Shown here: positions 31,690 through 43,670 of the stretch, piece after piece
Layout: each line of letters starts with the position of its first letter
How positions within the stretch are numbered: the stretch's first letter is position 1
Assembly (NCBI GenBank): GCA_963575745.1
Contig: CAUYUJ010017982.1
Span: forward strand, 455,413-519,412
Origin: Prorocentrum cordatum
Lineage: Eukaryota; Sar; Dinophyceae; Prorocentrales; Prorocentraceae
Length of the DNA stretch: 64,000 bases
Direction of reading: 5' to 3'
The notes under the pieces: model-generated
Told to the model about the DNA's origin: nothing
The model's input: the letters and a program-made list of their open reading frames with translations, nothing else
The model's database searches: none
Position numbers and translations under genes: made by a program

Positions 31690-34600
31690 CTGGCCCTATA
31701 GTCCCGGGAGAGTGCCGCGCCTGCTAAGCTTTGCGACAGTGTCGTGGGTGGCGGCCGCGCTCAGAGACCCCCTGTGGTGTCGAGAAAGTGCCACGGCTGC
31801 AAAGCTTTGCGCCAGTGTCGTGGATAGGGGCCGAGCTGAGAGACCGCCCCCTGCCCACCCCCTTTGGTGTCGAGAAAGTGCCACGCCTGCTAGGCTTTGT
31901 GCCAGTGTCGTGGATGGCGGCCGAGCTGAGAGACCACCCCCTGCGCACCCCCTGTGGTGTCGCGAAAGTGCCACGCCTGCTAGGTTTTGCGACAGTGTCG
32001 TGGATAGCGGCCGAGCTGAGAGACCACCCCCTGCGCACCCCCTGTGGTGCCGAGAAAGTGCCACGCCTGCTACCAGTGTCGTGGATAGCGACCGAGCTGA
32101 GAGACCACCCCCTGCGCAGTGTCGTGGATAGCGATAGCGGCCGAGCTGAGACCCCCTTGTGGTGTCGAGAAAGTGCCACGCCTGCTAGGCTTTGCGCACG
32201 TGGATAGCCCGAGCTGAGAGTGCGTGGTCGAGAAAGTGCCACGCTTGCTAGGTTTGCGCCAGTGTCGTGGATAGCGGCCGAGCTGAGAGACCACCCCCTG
32301 CGCACCCCGTGTGGTGTCGAGAAAGTGCCACGCCTGCTAGGCTTTGCGCCAGTGTCGTGGATAGCGGCCGAGCTGAGAGACCACCCCCTGCGCACCCCCT
32401 GTGGTGTCGAGAAAGTGCCACGCCTGCTAGGCTTTGCGCCAGTGTCGTGGATAGCGGCCGAGCTGAGAGACCACCCCCTGCGCACCCCCTTGGTGTCGAG
32501 AAAGTGCCACGCTTGCTAGGCTTTGCGCCAGTGTCGTGGGACTGAGAGACCACCCCCTGGCTAACGCAGTGTCGTGGATAGCCACCCCCTGCGCAGTGTC
32601 GGATGCGAGGCCAAGCTGCCACCCCCTGTGGTCCCTAAAGTGCCCCTGCCAGTGTCGACCGAGCTGAGAGACCACCCCCTGCGCACCCCCTGTGTCGTAG
32701 TGCCACGCTGCTAGCGCGCAGTGTCGTGGATAGGGACCGCGGTGAGAGACCACCCCCTGCGCACCCCCTGTGGTGTCGAGAAAGTGCCACGCCTGCTAGG
32801 CTTTGCGCCAGTGTCGTGGATAGCGGCCGAGCTGAGAGACCACCCCCTGCGCACCCCCTGTGGTGTCGAGAAAGTGCCACGCCTGCTAGGCTTTGCGCCA
32901 GTGTCGTGGATAGCGGCCGAGCTGAGAGACCACCCCCTGCCGCACCCCCTGTGGTGTCGAGAAAGTGCCACGCTTGCTAGGCTTTGCGCCAGTGTCGTGG
33001 ATAGCGGCCGAGCTGAGAGACCACCCCCTGCGCACCCCCTGTGGTGTCGAGAAAGTGCCACGCCTGCTGCCTTTGCGCCAGTGTCGTGGATAGCGGCCGA
33101 GCTGAGAGACCACCCCCTGCGCACCCCCTGTGGTGTCGAGAAAGTGCCACGCCTGCTAGGCTTTGCGCCAGTGTCGTGGATAGCGGCCGAGCTGAGAGAC
33201 CACCCCCTGCGCACCCCCTGTGGTGTCGAGAAAGTGCCACGCCTGCTAGGCTTTGCGCCAGTGTCGTGGATAGCGGCCGAGCTGAGAGACCACCCCCTGC
33301 CCACCCCCTGTGGTGTCGAGAAAGTGCCACGCTTGCTAGGCTTTGCGCCAGTGTCGTGGATAGCGGCCGAGCTGAGAGACCACCCCCTGCGCACCCCCTG
33401 TGGTGTCGAGAAAGTGCCACGCCTGCTAGCCTTTGCGCCAGTGTCGTGGATAGGGACCGCGGTGAGAGACCACCCCCTGCGCACCCCCTGCGGTGTCGAG
33501 AAAGTGCCACGCCTTGCTAGGCTTTGCGCCAGTGTCGTGGATAGCGGCCGAGCTGAGAGACCACCCCCTGCCCATCCCCTTTGGTGTCGAGAGAGTGCCA
33601 CGCCTGCTAGGCTTTGCGCCAGTGTCGTGGATAGGGGCCGCGGTGAGAGACCGCCCCCTGCGCACCCCCTGTGGTGTCGAGAAAGTGCCACGCCTGCTAG
33701 GCTTTGCGCCAGTGTCGTGGATAGCGGCCGAGCTGAGAGACCACCCCCTGCCCACCCCCTTTGGTGTCGAGAAGAGTGCCACGCCTGCTAGGCTTTGCGC
33801 CAGTGTCGTGGATAGCGGCCGAGCTGAGAGACCACCCCCTGCGCACCCCCTGTGGTGTCGAGAAAGTGCGACGCCTGCTAGCCTTTGCGCCAGTGTCGTG
33901 GATAGCGGCCGAGCTGAGAGACCACCCCCTGCGCACCCCCTGTGGGTCGAGAAAGTGCCACGCCCCTGCTAGGCTTTGCGCCAGTGTCGTGGAGAGCGGC
34001 TGAGCTGAGAGACCACCCCCTGCGCACCTCGTGTGGTGTCGAGGAAGTGCCACGCCTGCTAGCCTTTGCGCCAGTGTCGTGGATAGCGGCCGAGCTGAGA
34101 GACCACCCCCTGCGCACCCCCTGTGGTGTCGAGAAACTGCCACGCTTGCTAGCCTTTGCGCCAGCGTCGTGGATAGCGGCCGAGCTGAGAGACCACCCCC
34201 TGCCCACCCCCTTTGGTGTCGAGAAAGTGCCACGCCTGCTTATGCTCTGCCCATTGGCCACGAGCTGTGCTGTGCTGTGTCTGACTGAGCGTGCTGGCTG
34301 TGCTGACGGTTCTGATCTGTGTCCTGTGGGTTGTCGAGAAAGTTCACGCCTCCTAAGCCTTTAGCGCCAGTTGTCGTTGGGATCGGGACCTGCGGTGCAG
34401 ATAGACCACCCCCTGCCACCCCCTTGGTGTCGCGAAAGTGGCTCACGCCTATACTAGGCTTTGCGCCAGTGTCGTGGGGTAGCGGCGAGCTGAAGACGCA
34501 CCCCCTGCCCACCCCTTCTGGTGTCGAAGGTGCCACGCCCGGCCTAAGCTTTGCGCCCAAGTTTCGTGGGTAAGTATCGGCCTTCAAGACCACGCCCCGT

Positions 34601-35545
34601 GTCGCAGTCGTCGTGGTGTCGAGAACATGCCCGCCTGCTAGGCTTTGCGCCATGTCGTGGATTTTTAGCGGCCGAGCTGAGAGACCACCCCCTGCCCACC
34701 CCCTTTGGTGTCGAGAAAGTGCGACGCCTGCTAGGCTTTGCGCCAGTGTCGTGGATAGCGGCCGAGCTGAGAGTGTCGAGAAAGTGCGACGCCTGCTAGC
34801 CTTTTGCGCCAGTGTCGTGGATAGCGGCCGAGCTGAGAGACCACCCCCTGCGCACCCCCTGTGGAGTCGAGAAAGTGCCACGCCTACTAGGCTTCGCGCC
34901 AGTGTCGTGGATAGCGACCGAGCTGAGAGACCACCCCCCTGCGCACCCCCGGTGGTGTCGAGAATGTGCCACGCCTGCTAGCCTTTGCGCCAGTGTCGTG
35001 GATAGCGGCCGAGCTGAGAGACCACCCCCTGCGCACTAACCCCCTTGGTTGTCGGAAGTGCCACGCCTGCTAGGCTTTGGCGCGCCAGGTTTCGTGGATA
35101 GCGGCGAGCTGAGAGACCACCCCCTGCCCACGCCCGTGGGAGGAGAAAATTGCCACGCGCTGCTAGTGCTTTGCGCCATTGTCGTGGATAGCGGCCGACT
35201 GAGACGCCGCAAGGCCACCTCCCCTGTGGTGTCGAGAAAGAAAGTGCCACGCCTGCTAGCCTTTTCGCCAGTGTCGTGGATAGCGGCCGAGCTGAGAGAC
35301 CACCCCCTGCCCACCCCCTGTGGTGTCGAGAGAGTGCCACGCCTGCTAGGCTTTGCGCCAGTGTCGTGGATAGCGGCCGAGCTGAGAGACCACCCCCTGC
35401 GCACCCCGTGTGGTGTCGAGAAAGTGCCACGCCTACTAGGCGTTGCGCCAGTGTCGTGGATAGCGACCGAGCTGAGAGACCACCCCCTGCGCACCCCCTG
35501 TGGTGTCGAGAAAGTGCCACGCTTGCTAGGCTTTGCGCCAGTGCC
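31690..35545. repeat. 90-bp satellite, array 3 (~43 units)
   Basis: The unit is exactly 90 bases in the homogeneous centre (for example GTGTCGTGGATAGCGGCCGA at 33171, 33261 and 33351). It contains GCTGAGAGACCACCCCCTGC, GCACCCCCTGTGGTGTCGAG, AAAGTGCCACGCCTGCTAGG and CTTTGCGCCA. It is unrelated in sequence to arrays 1 and 2. Homogeneity is high at 32.7-34.2 kb, poor at 32.05-32.72 and 34.3-35.25 kb, and good again at 35.25-35.54 kb. Since 90 bases is 30 codons, frames of up to 356 codons stay open on both strands; these are artefacts of the period. Confidence 0.98.
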
Positions 35546-35705
35546 ACGAGCTGTGCTGTGCTGTGCTGAGCTGAGCCGTGCTGGGCTGTGCTGAGCTGTG
35601 CTGAGCTGTGCTGTGTGCTGAGCTGAGCTGAGCTGTGTACTGTGCTGAGCTGAGCTGTGCTGTGCTGTGCTGTGATGTGCTGTGCTGAGCTGTGCTGTAC
35701 GAAGA
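35546..35705. repeat. GCTGTGCTGAGCT repeat at the satellite border
   Basis: Imperfect (GCTGTGCTGA)n directly abuts the last satellite unit after GCCACGAGCTGTGCTGTGCT. The same border sequence occurs inside the array at 34255-34290. Confidence 0.9.
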
Positions 35706-36639
35706 GTGAGGTGTGTGTCGCGGGTGCGGCGCGGCAGGGAAGAAAACCAGAACCCCACGAAGCATGTGGGGAATAAGCAAATATAACACATGAAGTAAGG
35801 AGGCGGCGAAAGAATATTGGGTTTAGGCGCTCCCAACAAATAACAACGCATAGCGAAAGCATATCGATTATTGAAATCGGAAGGCGCTTGAATTATATTG
35901 GGATATGGGAATCAAGAAAACCGACTTCCAACGACACACGCTCACACGAGGTTTGAAGGCTCGCATCGCTTCGTTTCAGTCCTGGTCCTGCGTCCATGCG
36001 CTCCCAACCACTCGGTGGCTGGGTGACTGGTGAAAGTGGATGGTGACCACGAGAGGGGGTCACAGTCATCATCCCGGAACGGGCCGCTGGCATGTCTTGG
36101 TTGGGGAGAAATGGCATCGGCGTGACGGGACCAAGGTAACACATGCGAAGTGGGAAGAACTGGTGACCACGAGGGGGGGTTGCGGTCATGACGCTCAAGG
36201 AGCAATGCCACGAGCGTCAACGGAGTAAGCACAGAAAATAATGAACGGCAGCTAGGACGGCGGGGACGAAGAATAGGAAGAGGACGAGAACGACGAGGAG
36301 GACGGGCACGACGAGACACACGGTACCGCAGTCGCCAGAAAGGGGAAAAATCATGACGGAATGCGCTTCCGGCAGCAAGAGAACTGATGTGATGACCGCG
36401 AGGTGGGTGAAGGTCACGAGGTCGAAAAACTATAACAATGGGCGCGAGTGGAAACAGCGGGCATTGGGAGCGGGGTGGATGCGAGGGTCGTCGGAGAGGG
36501 GCAGGGGTCGGTGCGACAAAGGGGCGACGCTGTTGACCGCGAGGGGGGTGAAGGTCATCGCTCGGAGAAGGGGTGGCGAGCCCAACGTGAGAAGAGGGGC
36601 ACGCAATGAAAAGTTCATTGTGGCTGTCGAAGCTTCAAA
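35706..36639. repeat. four dispersed copies of TGACCRCGAGGGGGGT
   Basis: TGACC(A/G)CGAGRGGGGGT, usually followed by a GTCAT word, occurs near 36042, 36163, 36394 and 36533, with spacings of 121, 231 and 139 bases. On the minus strand each gives a short similar peptide (MTATPPRGH, MTVTPSRGH). No gene is supportable in the interval. Confidence 0.5.
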
Positions 36640-38030
36640 ATCCCACCAGCCCTCTGGGCGTAGGTGGTTTAGGGAATTTCCTCTTCCACCCCTCCTTCTT
36701 CCCCTTCGGGGAGGGGTTTACCCCTCCCCCTAACCCCCTCCCCTGGACCTGGACGGGGGTTTTCGCTGGTAGTTGGAGCGTCCAAAACGGCCTCGGCGAG
36801 GAAGCCAAAATCATAGGTTTTACTATGGTTTTGGCAGATTTGAGAAGCTCCCGAGGGGGGGGGCTAATTGAGGGACCCCCTTCCTTTGATCGATCACCTC
36901 CAAGCTGGCCCCAAAAGCGCTCCCAAGGCTCCCAAGAGCGCCCCAAGAGGGCCTCAAGAGGCGCCCAGGAGGCCCCAAGAGGCGACCAGGAGGCCCCAAG
37001 AGGCCTCCAAGAGTCCCCCAAAATACCCCCAAGAGGCCCCCAAGAGGCCCCAAGAGGCTCCCCCGAGGCACCCAAGACGGTCCAAGAAGTTCCCGGGACC
37101 GCCAAGAGGCCCCCAAGACGCCCCAAGAGACCTCAAAGAGTATCCCAAGAGACATCCCAAGAGACTCCGCGAGGCATTCAAGAGGCCTTTGACTCTTCTG
37201 ATCGCCCTTTTCCTCCTCCTCCTCCTCCCCCTTATCATCACCATCATCATCATCACCATCACCATCACCATCGTCAAGACCACCACCATCATCGTCATCA
37301 TCAGCATCATCAATATCAACATCAACATCATCATCCGCCTATTCCTCCTCCTCCTCCTCCTCCTCCTCCTCATTCCTCCCTCCCCACCCTCATCATCCTC
37401 CTCCTCTTCCGCCTCCGACTCCTCCTCCATGCCCCCCCCCCCTTGGGGTACGACGGCCTCCCCAGCCCCTTGTTCCTCTGCATGCTGCCCCGCTTCCATG
37501 ATCACCTCTACTCGCCTGGGCGTCGTTTCTGGATGGGCTGGTGGGGGGTACAAGGGTGCTGCTGCCCAGGGAATCTGACGGCGCTGGTGGGGCTACTTTT
37601 TTTTTACAGCCGCAGGCGGAAGCGCCAGCGGCGGAAGGTCGCGAACGGGCCGCGGACGCGACTAAATTACCTAACGCGCGCAGGGCCGCGGATCAGGCGG
37701 CTCACGACAGCGTCCAGGGAAATGTGCAATCCAGGTGCCATGACAGCCCCTGAACGGGCATGCAGGTGCGTCCAACAGGCCTGAGGTAGGCACCGAGACC
37801 ACCAAGCGCAGCCAAAATGGCGCGAAAACGTTCTAACGTCCAAGAGCGGACAAGGGAACGACCGAGGACGCCAGCCCCAGCCTGTCGGGTAACACAGAGG
37901 TCGGGGTGGTAAGTCCAACGAGATCCCGACGGCGGCAGCGAGCCGCGGCGTCAGCGACATCAAGGTGTATCCATGATCCGAGAAGACAACCACACCAAGA
38001 CGTGCTGGTGGGGATACGCGAAGCGTCAAG
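36640..38030 (-). mobile_element. TIR / introner-like element, copy B
   Basis: It begins ATCCCACCAGCCCTCTGGGC at 36640 and ends GCTGGTGGGGATACGCGAAG then CGTCAAG at 38030. It shares with copies A and C the block GGTGGTTTAGGGAATTTCCT / CCCCTTCGGGGAGGGG and the TTTGATCGATCACCTCC segment. The interior has CCAAGAGGCCCC words (36.9-37.19 kb) and ATC and CTC microsatellites (37.2-37.43 kb). A further GATGGGCTGGTGGGG near 37531, preceded by the A-like CTCTACTCGCCTGGGCGTCG, suggests either a nested copy or an alternative inner end, so 37.55-38.03 kb may be a separate piece. Confidence 0.65.
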
Positions 38031-38189
38031 AATTTCTTTCGTGCCTTTGGGGCCTCTGCGCCGTCAAAAGGAGCCTCTGGGGCCGCGTGCGCCAAATCCG
38101 AATCCATCCACAGGTTTTGGAAGAGTCGTTGATTTGTACTTCTCGCGGCCCTCTTGGTCATTTCGTGGCCGGTGGAAGACGGTGACGAT

Positions 38190-38545
38190 GACTAGTGTCC
38201 GCTCGTGTTGGAGGTGGCCTGGGCGTTGTTCGGACACCTTTAGAGAAGGTCTCAGGCTTGAATGGGCTTCAGGGGGCCTTGGCGTTCACGGCGCCGACTG
38301 GCTTACAGCCAGCCGATGACGATGAGGCCAACGTGGACGACGATGACGATGTAGAAGGTGGAGCAGAAGATGCAGCGCAGGAAGCGAATGAGGAGGACGA
38401 GCAGCAGCCTACTGATGTACGCTCGTTTTGGAGGTGGCTTGGGTGTTGTTTGGAAGCTTTTAAGGAGGGTCTCAAACTTGAGAGGGCGTTAGGGGGCCTT
38501 GGCATTCACGGCGCCGACTGGCCTCTGCTGGCCGAAAGCGAGTTG
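38190..38545 (+). repeat. 220-bp offset duplication of a ~117-bp unit
   Basis: The unit at about 38190-38305 (GCTCGTGTTGGAGGTGGCCT ... GGCGTTCACGGCGCCGACTGG) recurs at about 38410-38525. In one frame of each unit the plus strand gives similar peptides (GGLGVHGADW and GGLGIHGADW), but the offset is not a multiple of three, so the two do not share one frame. It may be a duplicated exon or simply duplicated DNA. Confidence 0.6.
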
Positions 38546-38689
38546 GAGATGAGCTGTCTCGGGGGACGAAGCGGCGGCCGCCCAATGAAGCGGGGACGCG
38601 GACATGACTGCGATGGGGGTCGTGGTCACGCCGCTGGGGCCGTCGTGCCGCCTTGGCAGCACGCCCCTGACGTGGATCGTGAGTTCGGG

Positions 38690-39270
38690 TCGTCTTGGGT
38701 GCCCGTCGGGGCCTCGCGGGGTGCTTTTCTGATGGGCCTCTGGAAGCCCTGCGTGGCTCGTGAGTCGGGAGCCCCTGGAGATCTTCTCTGGGAGCGCCGT
38801 GCGGGCCGTGGACGCGAGAGCTCCAACACGCTTCTGGGGGCCTACTGGGGAGCTTTCTGGGAGCCTTGTGGAAGCATGTTGGAAGTCTCTGGGGGCCTCT
38901 CGGGCCTTCTTGGGGGTCCTGTTGGGGCGCTTCTGGGCCGGCTGGGGGCCCTTTTCTGCCTCCCGTGGGTGGTCTTGGGTGATCTTGGGGGCTTCTAGGG
39001 TCATCTTGGACGCTGTTGGGACCGACGAAGCGAATCTGCTAAAAATGCACGTTGCCCTAAGGGATTGCGACGATTTGTGCCTCTTGGGAGCCCTCTGGGG
39101 GGCCTCTTGGGCCGTCTTGAGGCCCTCTGTGGCCGTCTAGAAGCCGTCTTGGATCCTCTTGGAACGCCCTTGGGCAATGTTGGAAATATCTTAGGGCGCC
39201 TTGGGAGTCTCTTGGGCCAATTAGGGGGCCTCTCGGGCCGATGTGGGGGGCGTTTTCGGCTGTCCAGGAG
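38690..39270. repeat. GGGGCCTCTTGGG-rich stretch
   Basis: Irregular repetition of GGGGGCCTCTTGGG, TCTTGGGTGATCTTGGGGGC and related words. It is the inverted complement of the CCAAGAGGCCCC stretches inside TIR elements A and B and at 48.66-49.23 kb. Gly/Leu/Trp-rich frames here are artefacts. Confidence 0.8.
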
Positions 39271-39354
39271 CTCTTCCCACAGGTGCCCCGGGGCCGGGGA
39301 GTACGGTGGGGGGCCTCTGGAGGAATAGTTGTCCATGCAGAATGTATACGTAGA

Positions 39355-39359
39355 GTGAT

Positions 39360-39403
<44 letters not shown>

Positions 39404-39409
39404 ATCGGG

Positions 39410-39460
<51 letters not shown>

Positions 39461-39560
39461 CACCCATGCATCATACAATGCATGCACCTCGCATACATAC
39501 ATACATCATAATACATACATACATACATCCATAAAACATACATACATTCATAACATTCAT
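39355..39560. repeat. (TA)n, (GA)n and (CATA)n microsatellites
   Basis: (TA)n at 39361-39428, (GA)n at 39428-39460 and CATACATA-type repeats at 39490-39550. Confidence 0.95.
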
Positions 39561-40600
39561 AAAATTCCTGCAGTCATACATTCATCAGTAATACATTTCA
39601 TTTAAAATTGGGTAGAGGAGGGTATTATAAGACAACCTATACGACCACCATTCGTGTGAGAAGTGATGGGGGGAGCTGGTGGAAACTGCGACGATTGTGA
39701 TGGTGACGAGGCGGGATCACCCGGGTGACTCCAACCTAAGACCCATGGAGGCCCAACCGGAAAGAAAAAAAAATGGGGCGCGCCGAAGAACCCAGGGGGT
39801 CCGGTTTCCGCGGAGGAAAGAAAAAAACCCTGGCGATGGGGTTCGAGCACGAGGGTTACCCCCCCCTCAAATTCCGGAAGAGGAATGAACTCCCAGCCGC
39901 GGGGGTGCCCGCGCGAGGGGCCCCACCCCCCCAAGCGCAACCAGAGGAAGAAAAGCGTGAGAGCCGAGACTGTAAGTGCAATGCAACAACACCTTAATCG
40001 CGGTTGCACTAGGGATTTGCATTAGTACGGGAACAACTGAATTACAGCCGGTGAGGTTTGGGCTCGGGTTCGGGATTATATATTGGGAACCCAGTATATT
40101 GGAAACGCAATATATTGGAAACTCACTATATTGGAAACCCACTATATTGGAAACCCAATATATTCGAAACCCTTAGTGTAGTGGTCCGATATAGGACATG
40201 ATAGTACCAGTTGTACTCAAGTACGAGTTGTACGGTAGTCGGAGGGGTTCAGGGGTTCCAACGGCAACGCGCGCGGGGAAGAAGGAAAGAAATCCATGCG
40301 CCGCCAGGGGTCCCGGGTTTAACGGGTCGCCGCGAAGGTTGACCCCCCGCGGAAAGAAGAAAAGAAATCCGGCTGGGGGGTTGGGGGGTTGAGGGATGAG
40401 TCACGGGGGCGATGAGGCGGGTGATACGCTTACGAGTCGGCGACGATGCGTGATGACGACGCTGGTAAGACCACTGGGGCAGCACTGGTGCAGCATCGCG
40501 GCACCATCGAAACACCATCGGACGGAGCACCTGAAGACACTGCTGAGGCAAATGAATGACACCGTTGCGACCCGCTCTCTATCTACCAACCTCACTACAC
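39561..40600. other. stretch with a 17-bp ATATTGGAAACCCACT repeat, no gene
   Basis: At 40083-40172 ATATTGGAAACCCACT and variants repeat five or six times. Two A-rich, C/G-rich segments at about 39760-39840 and 40260-40375 (GGAAAGAAATCC-type words, CCGCGGAAAGAA) look like diverged duplicates. A degenerate copy of the inverted-repeat end described at 41333 (CTATACGACCACC) lies at 39634. I see no gene. Confidence 0.55.
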
Positions 40601-41640
40601 TATCCATGAGCCCCAGCATCCACCGCGCAATCGATCCGACTGTTTGCATAGCGATCTCACTATCGATCTCGCAATGGATCCCACTATCGATCTACCAGTG
40701 CCACTATCAATCGGTGATTGCGTCACCATCGCCATCGCGGGCAAATCAATGCCACCACCGTCACCACCGCCATCGCCAGTCCCACTATAGATCGATCGAC
40801 ACGAGACACCGCGAGACACCACGGAACAACATAGAAAGCCACAAGGCACCACGAGTCACCACGGGACATCACGGGAAAAGCACGATCGATTACACTAACG
40901 ACCCCTCTATCTACCGATATCACTATCTATCGACCTCACTGTTGATCCCACTTCCGATCTCACTATCGACCCCACTGCCGATTTCACGATCGATCTCACT
41001 TAATCGATCTCACAATCGATCTCACTGTCGACATCCACGGGGCACCACGGGACACCGCGGGACACCGCGCAATGGGACACCACGGGACACAACGGGACAC
41101 CACGGGACACCCCGAGGACACCCCCGGGCCACCGCGGGCCAACCGAGGGGGAGGAGAGACGTGGAGCACGGTTTCGCCCTTGTCAGGGCGGGATCATTCC
41201 CCTCGCCCGCCCACGCAGCTTCGCCTCGCCCGCACACGCACGACACGAAACCGAAGCCGATGTCCTGGTGGGGAGCTCTCCGTTCCACTGCGATCTCAAA
41301 ACGCAACTTCCGATGTACATACTTAGAAGATCTATACGACCACCCTTCGGGTGATAAGGAGGTTCGGGGGGGAGGAAACAACGTCTCACTCGATCGGTCT
41401 CACTATCGATCTCGCTATCGGTCTCGCTCGATCGATCTCACCCGATCGATCTCACAATCGATCTCACTCGATCCATTTCATCCGATCGATCTCACAATCG
41501 ATCTGACGATCGACCTCACAATCGATCTCACTATCGATCTCACTATCGATCTCACAACATATCTCTCATTCGGTCTCACTGTCGATATCACAATCGATCT
41601 CACAATCAACGACATCACCATCATCAGCATCATCGTCATC
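40600..41640. repeat. ATCGATCTCACT / GGGACACCAC repeats
   Basis: Irregular repetition of ATCGATCTCACTATCGATCT, with a block of ACCACGGGACACCACGGGAC at 41037-41115. About 100 bases of unrelated sequence (CGCAGCTTCGCCTCGCCCGC) lie at 41205-41330. The inverted complements of these words make up 43.68-44.47 kb. Frames through it are artefacts. Confidence 0.9.
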
Positions 41641-41822
41641 AACGTCATCAACATCATCATCATCACCATCGGGACACCATCATCACCACCAGCACCGCAT
41701 CACCACCATCATCAACATCATCAGCACCATCATAATCATCGGGATACCATCATCTTCACCATCGCCATCATCAACATCATTATCATCGGGAAACCATCAT
41801 CATCATCATCCGAACACCACCG

Positions 41823-41866
<44 letters not shown>

Positions 41867-42151
41867 TCATCATCATCATAAACAACACCATCAGCATCAT
41901 CATCACCGGGACGCCATCATCATCATCATCATCATCATCAACATCATCATCATCATCGGGACACCATCATCATCGTCACCATGATCATCATCATCACCAT
42001 CCTCATCATCGGGACACCATCACTATGCTCAGCATCAGCATCATCATCATATCGGGCCACCATCACCCAAATCACCATCATCACCTCATCATCATCCTCA
42101 TCAGCAACAAAATCCTCATCGGGACACCCTCATCGTCATCATCAGCACCAA

Positions 42152-42191
<40 letters not shown>

Positions 42192-42454
42192 GGGACACCA
42201 TCATCATCACCATCATCATCATGAACAACATCATCATCACCATCATTATCATCATCGGGAACCATCGGGACACCATCATCATCATCATCATCAGCATCAT
42301 CATCATCATCATCTTCATCATCGCATCACCATCAACACCATCATGATCATCAACATCATCATCATCGGGACACCATCATCATCAGCAGCAACACCAGCAT
42401 CATCATCAACATCATCATCACCGGGACACCATCATCATCACCACCATGGCCATC

Positions 42455-42485
<31 letters not shown>

Positions 42486-42815
42486 TCATCGGGACACCAT
42501 CAGCGTCACCATTATCATCATCGACATCATCATCATCGGGACACCATCATCATTGTCATCATCATTGGAACACCACCATCATCATCCCATCATCATCATG
42601 AACAACATCATCATCAGCATCAGCATCATCGGGACACCATCATCATCGTCACCATCATCATCATCATCGGGACACCATCACCATCAACATCAACATCAAC
42701 ATCATCGGGCCACCATCACCAAAATCACCATCATCACTTCATCATCATCCCCATCAATACATCATCACCGGGACACCATCATCGCCATCATCATCATCAA
42801 CATCATCATCATGGG
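41641..42815. repeat. (ATC)n with interspersed GGGACACCATC
   Basis: Almost continuous ATC trinucleotides, with CGGGACACC inserted every 40-120 bases. It generates an 816-codon plus-strand frame (40396-42846) rich in His, Ser and Ile that I reject as a gene. Confidence 0.97.
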
Positions 42816-43670
42816 GTCATGGGGGCACCACTCATGCAGACATTAACCCATCAGTATTCATCCACAGCTCTCCTCATTCCTCAACCTCGACTACATCATC
42901 TTTATGCATCGGGCCCACTCCAGTCTCTATCATCATCTTCCTCATTCACGAATCAACATCTCAGCATCGTCATCTATCATCAACAACATAGCATGACCAT
43001 CATAGCATTCATCATTCTCATCGTATCAATCATCAGCAGCAGCAACTATCAGCATCACCATACTTATCAGCTCAGTCCGGGATCAGCTCATCATCAAGAG
43101 AACCTCATGGCCATTCTCTATCACCGGCCCCTGCTGCCATCATCATCATCACCATCTAATCTTCAATAAATATAGCAAACCATCTTCATCCAGGACACCG
43201 CATTAACCGGCGGTGACAACCGAGGAGGTATACCGGTTGCCGGAAGGGAGACTTTTGGTCCGGCCGCGCCTCAGCTACAGGAGACTTATTTTTCGCCCGC
43301 CCACGCAGCTTCGCCTCGCCCGCACGCACGGCACGCACGAACACGAAACTCCCGATGCTCGTTAGTTTTCCTCGGTACTATGGGGTGCTCTCCGTTCCAC
43401 TGTCGATCGTCACCCCTTTCACCTTTCCGTGATAGAGGGGCGGGTAGGGAGTATGTATAGGCGAGTGAGAGCGATACATCGTATCGGAAGGTTTAGGGGT
43501 GATGGTTAGATGGCAGTGCGAAGCGAAGACGCCCCTCACATGGAAGTCGTTTCGTTTCATTCGTGTCGTGCGTGCGGGCGAGGCGAAATTGCGTGGACGC
43601 GCGAGAGGGATGAACCCGCCGTTGCTAGGGCGAAGTCAAGACAAATGATTCTATCCCGTCCGTCCGTCCG
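42816..43670. other. unique stretch, no supportable gene
   Basis: AT-richer sequence with ATC words up to 43160, then GC-rich sequence containing the small inverted pair near 43290-43340 and 43555-43600. I see no gene. Confidence 0.5.

Noticed and set aside
32721-33791. Frames of 326-356 codons on both strands with 30-residue repeats
   Set aside because: The 90-base unit is a multiple of three with few stops, so both strands stay open by construction; no start, signal or codon bias supports a gene.
31690-35545. Possible CRISPR-like array (regular 90-base period)
   Set aside because: Whole units are near identical with no variable spacers, and the setting is eukaryotic; it is a satellite.
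37800-37825. Possible relic of the dinoflagellate spliced leader on the minus strand (GCCATTTTGGCT)
   Set aside because: Only 12 central bases match; the flanks that should read CCGTA and CAAG do not. It lies inside a TIR element rather than at a gene start.
40396-42846. An 816-codon plus-strand open frame
   Set aside because: It is translated ATC microsatellite and ATCGATCTCACT repeat (His/Ser/Ile/Arg runs); no non-repetitive domain is present.
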